Under the pieces are notes generated by a model, which was not told the origin of the DNA, searched no databases, and worked only from the letters and a program-made list of their open reading frames with translations. Position numbers and translations under genes: made by a program. Of a stretch of DNA of 5,626 bases, positions 1 to 5,540 are shown one piece after another. The first letter of the stretch is position 1, and every line of letters starts with the position of its first letter. Source of the stretch: Phycisphaerae bacterium (GTDB lineage Bacteria; Planctomycetota; Phycisphaerae; Tepidisphaerales; Tepidisphaeraceae); contig JACMJD010000603.1 in the NCBI GenBank assembly GCA_014380825.1, positions 1 to 5,626 of the forward strand, written 5' to 3'.

Positions 1-1
1 C

Positions 2-406
2 GCCGTCCCGGTGATCAACAAAGTGTCGGCCGGTTATCCAAAAGATTTCACGGATCTCGCATATCCGCCGCAGGTCGCGGACGATTACGTCGGCTGCCCC
101 GACGTCCAGGACAAAGACGCCTTCGCCGCCCGCGTGCACGGCGATTCGATGACCCCCAAATATCGCCCTGGCGACATCGTGATCTTCTCGCCCGCGCTCT
201 CCCCGAAAAGCGGCGATGATTGTTTCGTCCGATTCGAAGATGCCCAAACGACATTCAAGCGCGTGTTTTTCGAGAACGACGAAATGCAGGTTCCGGTGAT
301 CCGGCTTCAGCCGCGAAATGAAAAATACCGAGCCCAGGTGATCCCAGCCGAGCAGATCACGGGTTTGTATAAGGCGGTTTATAAATATCAGAGCGTTGAG
401 GAGTAA
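2..406 (+). CDS. LexA/CI-like S24 family autoprotease domain of a transcriptional regulator (5' partial)
   Basis: This is the C-terminal part of a self-cleaving repressor of the LexA/CI/UmuD (peptidase S24) family. The frame is open to the left edge, with Ala-Val-Pro before the GTG at 11, so that GTG is probably an internal valine and not the start. Counting that GTG as residue 1, an Ala-Gly pair (residues 7-8, bases 29-34) fits the self-cleavage site. The nucleophile lies in HGDSM (Ser46, bases 146-148) and the general base in TFKRV (Lys83, bases 257-259). The 37-residue Ser-Lys spacing equals that of E. coli LexA (Ser119/Lys156). All parts needed for autocleavage are therefore visible. The DNA-binding domain, expected to be a helix-turn-helix upstream, is outside the window, so operator and regulon cannot be inferred. 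It could be a host stress or SOS-type regulator or a prophage-type repressor. The family is secure; the role is not. Confidence 0.88.
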   Translation, partial: AVPVINKVSAGYPKDFTDLAYPPQVADDYVGCPDVQDKDAFAARVHGDSMTPKYRPGDIVIFSPALSPKSGDDCFVRFEDAQTTFKRVFFENDEMQVPVIRLQPRNEKYRAQVIPAEQITGLYKAVYKYQSVEE

Positions 407-407
407 T

Positions 408-540
408 CTCCCCTCCCTGGAAGGGAGGGGCAGGGGGGAGGGTTGAAGCGTCTCGCGTGAGTGACGCTTCGGCTACGGGACCGGGCAATGACGACTCACG
501 CTTCGATCCTCCCCCAACCCCTCCCTTCCAGGGAGGGGAG
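408..540. repeat. 133-bp palindromic element filling the convergent intergenic gap (element A)
   Basis: Bases 408-450 and 499-540 form an imperfect inverted repeat of about 42 nt per arm. Each arm contains its own hairpin: a perfect 9-bp stem cccctccct/agggagggg with a 3-base loop at 410-430, and the same stem at 518-538. A further small hairpin pairs 445-452 with 463-470. The element starts two bases after the stop of the regulator and ends five bases before the stop of the permease, so it accounts for nearly all of the gap. It contains no gene. It has no T-run after the stems, so it is not a classical intrinsic terminator, although strong hairpins between convergent genes could slow or stop transcription from both sides. 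The design (hairpin, spacer, hairpin, all within a larger inverted repeat) resembles small non-autonomous repeats of the REP, MITE or RPE kind. No target-site duplication is evident. Confidence 0.85.
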
Positions 541-545
541 TGAAC

Positions 546-1913
546 TCAGAAGTCTCTTCGACAAAAGATCAACGCCGCCAGCGACAGCATCACGCCTTCG
601 AAGATCAGCGAAGTTCCGATCACCCAGAACAACGAACGGCGGTTGAAATCCTTGACCATGCGCACCTGGGCCTGCTCAGTGAGCACGCGGTCGCGTTCAT
701 GTTCGCGACGTCGGTTGCTTTTTTCGTCGCCATTGCTGGTTGACGGGACGATGACCGTATCGTCCACGTTCTCCTCGGTGCTCTGATGCCGGATGTCCGC
801 GTATTTTTCCAGGCTGCGACTGAGCAACGACACCGTCTCGGTTGTCTTGGGCAAGACGGATTTGATCCCGAGTGCCAGGCGGTGCCAGAAGATCAGCGGG
901 TTGGTGAAATCCGCTTTCTGTTTGCGCACGTCCTCAAGCTGTTTCTTTGCTTCAGCGATCGCCTCGTTTGGCTTGCTGATCTCGCGCTGCGCAATCAGCG
1001 CGCGCCCCCATTTGACCAGAAAGCTGTCGTTCGACGTGTCGGCCTGTTCCGTCGTGGGCTCGGTCGTCGCCGGCGGAGTCGTGGGCACCGGTGTCTGTGC
1101 CGCTTTCGTGGCCGGCTGCGTGCTGGCGGATTCGAGCCGCGTGATCTTCTTTTCCAGCGCGACGATCTGGCGATCGTACATCACCGCCTCCTGTTCATTG
1201 CGAAGCTTGAACAGCAGCAACGATGCTTCGGTCGTATGAATGACCCAGATAAAACACCACGCCAGCAGCGTCAGCAGCAGGGCCGCAAGCGTGCTGCGCG
1301 TCCAGATGCCGAACAATGCGCAGATCGAATACAGGTAACTGAAGAACAGCAGCATGATCGGGATCGCCAAGAATAATCCCCACAGCCACGCGCCGGCGCG
1401 GAATCCCAGAACCAAAAACGATGCCAGCGTGAACACGCCCACCTGAAGTGCGACGAACAACAGCGCGGACAAATATTTCGTCAGGAACAAGCGCAAGCGC
1501 GAGATCGGCTTGCTCAGGTACAGGTCGATCGATCCGCCGGTCAGCATGTCCGGGAAAATTCCCGCGGTGGAGATCAGCGCCAGGATCGTCGCCAGCCAGC
1601 TCAACCAGAACCCGACACCCGCCGAGTCGAAGATCATTTTGTAAAAGTCAGCCCGCGGCATGATCGTGGTGTTGAACGGGATCGGCAGGCTGAAACCGAA
1701 GATGTACAAACCCTTGTCGTCAATTCCCACGCCGGCGAATATCGTCACCACCAGCCCGGAAATGATCAGCACGATCCAGAACATCTTGCGATGGTTCAGC
1801 TCGCGATACGCATCAACGAACACCGCGCCGGTCTGAATCAACGCGCCGCGCAAGCCGGAAGCGGTGGGGGCGGCGGATCGATAGTCGGGAATATTTCGGG
1901 CTTCGGTGGTCAT
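546..1913 (-). CDS. ABC-2 type transporter permease with a large loop between membrane segments 5 and 6
   Basis: This is the membrane partner of the ATPase encoded just upstream; together they should form an ABC-2 exporter of the NosY/GldF style in the inner membrane. About six hydrophobic segments are visible in the 455 residues: roughly 45-63, 101-121, 145-170, 178-201, 208-227 and 428-450. Between segments 2 and 3 lies GGSIDLYLSKPISR (126-139), a stretch typical of these permeases at the cytoplasmic ATPase-coupling face. The C-terminus ends in CRRDF. Residues about 228-427 are hydrophilic, with charged helical stretches likely to form coiled coils (about 238-262 and 310-335) and a Pro/Thr-rich linker (266-290). 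The positive-inside pattern places this loop outside the cytoplasm. The chosen start is the ATG at 1913, 13 bases after the ATPase stop. An in-frame TTG at 1922 would add three residues. Neither start has a strong ribosome binding site, so translational coupling is likely. The substrate is unknown. Confidence 0.87.
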   Translation of the reverse strand: MTTEARNIPDYRSAAPTASGLRGALIQTGAVFVDAYRELNHRKMFWIVLIISGLVVTIFAGVGIDDKGLYIFGFSLPIPFNTTIMPRADFYKMIFDSAGVGFWLSWLATILALISTAGIFPDMLTGGSIDLYLSKPISRLRLFLTKYLSALLFVALQVGVFTLASFLVLGFRAGAWLWGLFLAIPIMLLFFSYLYSICALFGIWTRSTLAALLLTLLAWCFIWVIHTTEASLLLFKLRNEQEAVMYDRQIVALEKKITRLESASTQPATKAAQTPVPTTPPATTEPTTEQADTSNDSFLVKWGRALIAQREISKPNEAIAEAKKQLEDVRKQKADFTNPLIFWHRLALGIKSVLPKTTETVSLLSRSLEKYADIRHQSTEENVDDTVIVPSTSNGDEKSNRRREHERDRVLTEQAQVRMVKDFNRRSLFWVIGTSLIFEGVMLSLAALIFCRRDF

Positions 1914-1926
1914 GTGAGTCAATCGA

Positions 1927-3006
1927 TCACTTCAATCTCGCGCCAGGGCGCGATTCGGCCTGCTGTGCGCCGACCGCGTCGATGAACAAATCTTCGAGCG
2001 ACGGCCGCACCTGTTGGAATCGACGAATAATCATTCCGGCCCTGCGCAGTGCATCGAGCATCGGTTGTGCCTCGACCGGGTCGGTCGTGCCGATGCGAAG
2101 AGTATTCCCCTGAAGTTCCAACCACTGTCCTGCGGGTAATTTCCCGTGCTCGATCGGATCGGGCGCGAGCGCCGGCACTTGCCCTGGCGCGGTTCTTGGC
2201 GCGCCCAACACCGGCGGCTGACTCACGTGCGTGAATTGCGCGTTGAGCGCTCGACCGATCAGATCTTTCGGCGATGCAACCGCGCCGTTCGTCGGGATAA
2301 ATTCCACTTCATACCGCTGCTTCGCCGCCGCGAGATCATCCATCGTGCCTTGCCTGGCGACCATTCCGCCGAGCAGGATCGCGACGCGATCGCAGACCAT
2401 TTCCAGCTCGCTAAGCATGTGGCTGTTGATGAAAACCGTCTTCCCCTGCGCCCGCACGGCCGACAGCACGTCGCGGATTTCTTTTCGGCCCATCGGGTCG
2501 ACGCCATCGGTCGGCTCATCAAGCAGGATGAGATCCGGATCATTCGCCAATGCCTGCGCCAGGCCGACGCGCTGCATCATGCCTTTGGAATAAGTCGCGA
2601 CTGGACGATCCGCCCACTCCGCCATGCCGACGGTGTCGAGCAATTCCGCCGACCGTCTGTGCCGCGCCGCGCGCGGCATGCCTGCCAGCGCCCCGAAAAA
2701 GTGCAGCGTCTGTCGCCCGGTCAGATAGCGCGGAAACCGGTGATTTTCCGGCAGATAACCCACCCGCGCCAGCGTCGGCTTATGACCCACCGGTTTCCCA
2801 AGCACGGTCCCATCCGCCCGCGTGGGACGGATGACGGTCATCATAATTTTCACCAGCGTGCTTTTGCCCGCGCCGTTCGGACCGAGCAGACCAAACACTT
2901 CGCCGCGATGCACCTGCATATCGATTCCGCGCAACGCCATCACCTTGCCGCGATAAGTTTTCGCGACGTGACGGAGATCGATTGCGAGGTCGCTGGTACC
3001 TGTCAT
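1927..3006 (-). CDS. ABC transporter ATP-binding protein (ABC-2 exporter type)
   Basis: This is the nucleotide-binding subunit that powers the adjacent permease by ATP hydrolysis at the cytoplasmic face of the membrane. Counting from the ATG at 3006 (359 residues): Walker A GPNGAGKST at 42-50; Q-loop region GYLPEN at 83-88, with Glu in place of the usual Gln, as is common in this subfamily; signature YSKGMMQR at 139-146, the variant of LSGGQ seen in DrrA/NatA-like proteins; Walker B LILLDEP at 159-165 with catalytic Glu164; D-loop GVDP at 168-171; switch His196 in NSHMLSE. The C-terminal extension (about 230-359) carries a Pro/Ala-rich stretch (262-294) and ends near RPSLEDLF, the usual end of this subfamily. 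The gene is first in a two-gene operon and lies 13 bases from the permease. An alternative GTG start at 3018 would add four residues, but the AGGTG at 3020-3016 favours 3006. What it exports cannot be told. Confidence 0.93.
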   Translation of the reverse strand: MTGTSDLAIDLRHVAKTYRGKVMALRGIDMQVHRGEVFGLLGPNGAGKSTLVKIMMTVIRPTRADGTVLGKPVGHKPTLARVGYLPENHRFPRYLTGRQTLHFFGALAGMPRAARHRRSAELLDTVGMAEWADRPVATYSKGMMQRVGLAQALANDPDLILLDEPTDGVDPMGRKEIRDVLSAVRAQGKTVFINSHMLSELEMVCDRVAILLGGMVARQGTMDDLAAAKQRYEVEFIPTNGAVASPKDLIGRALNAQFTHVSQPPVLGAPRTAPGQVPALAPDPIEHGKLPAGQWLELQGNTLRIGTTDPVEAQPMLDALRRAGMIIRRFQQVRPSLEDLFIDAVGAQQAESRPGARLK

Positions 3007-3015
3007 TCCGGTCAA

Positions 3016-3020
3016 CACCT
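3016..3020 (-). promoter_or_regulatory. Probable ribosome binding site of the ABC ATPase
   Basis: Read on the minus strand the bases are AGGTG, a five-base match to the Shine-Dalgarno consensus, nine bases before the ATG at 3006. Because this site overlaps the alternative GTG start at 3018, it argues that translation begins at the ATG instead. Confidence 0.45.
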
Positions 3021-3062
3021 AGTCCAAGAGTCTCTTAAAATCGAATTCAATGAACGGGCGGG

Positions 3063-3090
3063 ATTATTTCATCTTGGGGGACCACGTCAA
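3063..3090 (-). promoter_or_regulatory. Possible sigma-70-like promoter for the ABC operon
   Basis: On the minus strand TTGACG (3090-3085) and AATAAT (3068-3063) are separated by 16 bases, giving five of six matches to each consensus box. The position, about 56 bases upstream of the ATPase ATG, is sensible for a leader. The call is by eye only; planctomycete promoters are poorly defined, and short matches arise by chance. The start of the propeller gene is only 36 bases beyond the -35 box, so the two divergent genes would share this region. Confidence 0.33.
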
Positions 3091-3115
3091 ATGCAGTACC
3101 CTTGCAGGTGTTGCC

Positions 3116-3121
3116 GGGGAG
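3116..3121 (+). promoter_or_regulatory. Probable ribosome binding site of the PEP-CTERM protein
   Basis: GGGGAG lies five bases before the ATG at 3127 and decides the start. An in-frame ATG at 3091 also has a G-rich stretch in front of it (3076-3081), but it would place twelve extra residues, including three cysteines and several arginines, ahead of a normal signal peptide. The 3127 start is therefore preferred. Confidence 0.5.
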
Positions 3122-3126
3122 CGCGA

Positions 3127-4065
3127 ATGATCAAACAAGCCTGTGTTGCACGAGCATTCTTCTTCGCGCTCGTCGTACTGGTAAACCTCCCTCGCTCCGC
3201 ACGAGCGGCCGACATCCTCATCATGGATTCGGCAAGCGTCACCCGTTTTGACGGCACGACTGGCGCTCTCAAAGGATACTTCGCCGGGATCGTCGAGACA
3301 CCCGCTGGTTTTTGTCATGACGCTCAGGGTCGGTTTTGCCTCGCGGGCAACGATATTCGGGGCGCTCACCTAGAGATCGAAAGTGTTCCCGGACAACCGC
3401 AATTCGAGCCGTTCTACGGCGGCGCGAGCGGCATTACGCTGGGTCCAGACGGAAGTGTCTATGGGACTTCCAATCGTTGGAGTGGCGGTCCACAAGCTGT
3501 TGCAGTCGTTAGATTCGAGGGTCGCACGCCGATCCCTTTCGTAACCGGTGGCGCCTTCGCGCCGTTTGACATTCGATTCGGACCTGATGGCAATCTATAC
3601 CTGACTCAGGATCCATACACCGTACATGGCAACAGCGTGCTTCGCTTCAACGGCGCGACTGGTGAGTTCATCGATGTGTTTGCATCAGGAAGCGGTCTTA
3701 GCGGCACGGGCGGCTTTACGTTCAGTCCGGACGGAGACCTCTATGTAACCAGTCGCATGACAGACAGCGTCTTGCGCTACGATGGTGCGACGGGCGCATT
3801 CGAGAGCGCATTTGTGACACCAGGTAGCGGCGGGCTCGATGCGCCAATGGATGTGGATTTCGGTCCCGACGGCAAACTATACGTTCTCGGCGCTCATGGC
3901 AGTCTACGGAGGTATGACAGCAGTGATGGTGCCTACCTTGATACTCTCATCACGAATACACCGACCAACGGCGGCGAGATGTTCGGGTTCGTGATCCCGG
4001 AACCATCTTCGCTCGTATTTCTCGGGATGATTGCATTTGCTCCGCTGCGTCGTGCGCGGAAATGA
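3127..4065 (+). CDS. Secreted NHL-like beta-propeller protein with PEP-CTERM sorting signal
   Basis: This 312-residue exported protein starts with a signal peptide: a basic N-region (Lys3, Arg9), the hydrophobic core FFFALVVLV at 11-19, and a likely signal peptidase I site after SARA at 27. The mature part holds propeller-like repeats with a core resembling FGPDGxLYV at 105-112 (LGPDGSVY), 151-158, 199-206 and 245-252. The repeat period is about 46-48 residues, and each core is usually followed by VLRFNGATG- or VLRYDGATG-like strands. One or two weaker repeats lie near 31-75. The repeats resemble NHL/Vgb-type blades, giving perhaps five or six. The C-terminus is a PEP-CTERM signal, so the protein should be exported, cleaved and anchored or released by an exosortase system. 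No catalytic residues are recognisable; binding or an extracellular structural role is possible. It is transcribed alone, divergent from the ABC operon and convergent with the ligase. Confidence 0.88.
   Translation: MIKQACVARAFFFALVVLVNLPRSARAADILIMDSASVTRFDGTTGALKGYFAGIVETPAGFCHDAQGRFCLAGNDIRGAHLEIESVPGQPQFEPFYGGASGITLGPDGSVYGTSNRWSGGPQAVAVVRFEGRTPIPFVTGGAFAPFDIRFGPDGNLYLTQDPYTVHGNSVLRFNGATGEFIDVFASGSGLSGTGGFTFSPDGDLYVTSRMTDSVLRYDGATGAFESAFVTPGSGGLDAPMDVDFGPDGKLYVLGAHGSLRRYDSSDGAYLDTLITNTPTNGGEMFGFVIPEPSSLVFLGMIAFAPLRRARK
3997..4062 (+). other. PEP-CTERM sorting signal (C-terminal 22 codons)
   Basis: These codons encode residues 291-312: the Pro-Glu-Pro triplet (291-293), a short hydrophobic segment (about 296-306) and a terminal basic cluster RRARK (308-312). 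This three-part layout defines PEP-CTERM substrates of exosortase (EpsH/XrtA-like) enzymes. It implies that an exosortase gene exists elsewhere in the genome; none is in this window. Confidence 0.88.
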
Positions 4066-4079
4066 TCCTGACCATCTGG

Positions 4080-5537
4080 TTATGCCATTCCGTCGAATAA
4101 CGTTGGCTCGGGCGGCGGAGCCGCTTCCGTTTCCCGTCGCGCCGTGTTCGCGGTGCAGTTGTAGATTTCAACCACGCGACTCAACCGATCCGCATCCATC
4201 GGCGATTTATCCCACCTGATCCGTTTGATCCGCGGGAATCGCAACGCGTATCCGCTGGCGTGACGTTCGCTCGGTTGGATTTGATCGCACGCGATTTCCA
4301 GCACGATCTTTGGCTCGACGATGAAGACGCGACCATGAAGCGTTTCGCGCGCCAGCTCTTTGAAGATCGTCGTGAGCTGCGCGATCTCCGCATCCGTCAC
4401 GCCGCTGTACGCTTTGCCGATGTTGACGAGTTGCGCATCGGGCTCGCTCGGCTCGCGATCCCACACGGCGAACGTGTAATCGCTCAGCGTATTGCGGCGC
4501 TTGCCGTGTCCGTACTCGGCCGCGGTCACGACGCAGTCGAGCGTCGGCAGGTGCGTTTTGAGTTTCAGCCACGCCTGCCCGCGCCGGCCGGGGGAGTAGA
4601 TCGAGTTGGCGTCTTTCAGCACAAGTCCTTCGTTGCCGGAATCACGCGAGCAGTTGAAGCACGTGTCGATCTGATCGGCGGCGGTGACTTCAGTGAGAGC
4701 GGTGGTGATGAGGCCCTCTCCCCGGCCCTCTTCCAGAGTACTGGGAGAGGGAGAAAGTGCTTTGCCCTCTCTCCCAGTACTCTGGGAGAGAGTTGGAGAG
4801 AGGGTCTTCAATCTCTCCCGACGAACTCGCAACGGTTCGCTCATCAACAGCTCGCCATTGAGATACAACACATCAAACGCGATGAAGACCGCGGGATTGT
4901 CACGGAGAATTTTCGGCGTTAGCACTTTTCGCCCGAGCCGCTTCTGGATATGCGCGAACGGCAGCACGCGGCCATTTCGATATGGGACGATCTCGCCATC
5001 GAGCAGAAAATCGCCCGGCAGTTTCCGGATCGCGGCGACGACGTCCGGGAAGCTGTCTTCGGTGCGATCCATCGTGCGCGTGTAGATCGCGATGCTTGTC
5101 GCGACGCCTTCGCCGCGCTTGTGGATTTGCGCGCGGATGCCATCCAGCTTGTCCTCGGCAAAATACACGTGGCCGTCCATCGTCTCGACCGCGTCGGCGG
5201 CCGTTTCTTTTGGCGTCGCGAGCATGAACTGGATCGGGTGGAACAGCTTGAACTGCGCGCTATCGAGCTGATCGCGCTTGGCCAGCAGGGCGACTTCGCT
5301 CAGATCGCCGCTCATGAACTGGGCCCGCGCGACCGCTTCGCGCGATCTTCCGAACGCTTCGGCGATCGCGTCGTGCAGCACGCCTTCGCGCACGCCGGTG
5401 CGAAGATCGGAGAAGATGATCTTCGCGACATACGCGGCCTCGCGCGGATGAACGCAGCGCGCGAATAGATCGCGGACGAGGTCTTTCTTCTGGGCGATGT
5501 TTCCGGTGGAGGCGAGATCGTCGAACGTGCGCGGCAT
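4080..5537 (-). CDS. ATP-dependent DNA ligase, N-terminally shortened, with an in-frame repeat insertion
   Basis: The enzyme seals nicks in duplex DNA through a lysyl-AMP intermediate. Nucleotidyltransferase motifs appear in order in the 485 residues: motif I EDKLDGIR at 128-135 with adenylated Lys130; motif III LLDGEI at 178-183; motif IIIa FDVLYLNG at 221-228; motif IV EGLVLK at 303-308; motif V WLKLK at 323-327; and an OB-domain end RFPRIKRIRWDK at 433-444 covering motif VI. Residues 1-75 match the later part of the family's N-terminal DNA-binding domain, but the first part of that domain, roughly 80-100 residues in relatives, is missing. The ATG at 5537 is directly preceded by an in-frame TAG, and foreign homology begins there. 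Residues about 244-276 are encoded by palindromic element B. The catalytic core is otherwise intact, so the product may be active or may be a truncated remnant. No Ku or polymerase/nuclease domain accompanies it here, so a role in end joining cannot be assumed. It converges with the propeller gene, 14 bp between stops. Confidence 0.88.
   Translation of the reverse strand: MPRTFDDLASTGNIAQKKDLVRDLFARCVHPREAAYVAKIIFSDLRTGVREGVLHDAIAEAFGRSREAVARAQFMSGDLSEVALLAKRDQLDSAQFKLFHPIQFMLATPKETAADAVETMDGHVYFAEDKLDGIRAQIHKRGEGVATSIAIYTRTMDRTEDSFPDVVAAIRKLPGDFLLDGEIVPYRNGRVLPFAHIQKRLGRKVLTPKILRDNPAVFIAFDVLYLNGELLMSEPLRVRRERLKTLSPTLSQSTGREGKALSPSPSTLEEGRGEGLITTALTEVTAADQIDTCFNCSRDSGNEGLVLKDANSIYSPGRRGQAWLKLKTHLPTLDCVVTAAEYGHGKRRNTLSDYTFAVWDREPSEPDAQLVNIGKAYSGVTDAEIAQLTTIFKELARETLHGRVFIVEPKIVLEIACDQIQPSERHASGYALRFPRIKRIRWDKSPMDADRLSRVVEIYNCTANTARRETEAAPPPEPTLFDGMA
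4710..4809. repeat. 100-bp palindromic element inside the ligase gene (element B)
   Basis: Bases 4710-4757 and 4760-4809 are near-complete reverse complements, leaving only a 2-base centre. Each arm also folds on itself: the right arm has a perfect 10-bp stem (4769-4778 with 4785-4794) around a 6-base loop, and the left arm a similar stem (4729-4735 with 4742-4748) with one G-T pair. The arrangement of hairpins within a larger inverted repeat, and the CT-rich/GA-rich strands, match element A at 408-540. Read on the minus strand it adds ligase residues about 244-276 with no stop codon, rich in Ser, Gly, Glu and Pro. Normal ligase sequence resumes on both sides, so the insertion keeps the frame. 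It resembles in principle the Rickettsia palindromic elements that insert in frame into genes, though no relation by descent is implied. Confidence 0.88.
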
Positions 5538-5540
5538 CTA
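5520..5540. other. Junction between ligase and dehydrogenase sequence
   Basis: Ligase homology on the minus strand runs to about 5531, where the RTFDD residues begin, then meets ATG with TAG just before it. Dehydrogenase homology on the plus strand begins at 5524. The two thus overlap by only about 8-12 bases, both genes are interrupted here, and no transposon end or repeat lies at the site. This is what a microhomology-mediated join or an assembly chimera looks like. Confidence 0.55.

Noticed and set aside
410..430. Hairpin after the regulator gene as a classical rho-independent terminator
   Set aside because: The stem is strong but is followed by a G-rich stretch, not a T-run; it is better described as part of the palindromic element.
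408..540. CRISPR array or tandem repeat
   Set aside because: There are only two copies in inverted orientation with no regular spacers, so it is a palindrome and not an array.
461..743. Small plus-strand open frames starting in or near element A
   Set aside because: They consist of repeat sequence followed by antisense permease sequence and show no independent coding signal.
786..1376. Plus-strand open frames of 148-196 codons opposite the permease
   Set aside because: They are Arg-rich shadow frames of the membrane protein on the other strand, with no recognisable domain.
3026..3036. Short palindrome aagagtctctt upstream of the ABC operon as a possible operator
   Set aside because: Only five base pairs per arm with a single central base; this is expected often by chance and there is no second copy nearby.
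2146..3126. Long plus-strand open frame running into the PEP-CTERM gene from 2146
   Set aside because: It reads antisense through the ABC ATPase, is rich in Arg and His without domain character, and the signal peptide with a ribosome binding site at 3116-3121 sets the true start at 3127.
4260..5468. Plus-strand open frames of 133-220 codons opposite the ligase
   Set aside because: They mirror the ligase codons in GC-rich DNA and the longest ends within the palindrome region; the minus strand carries all ligase motifs.
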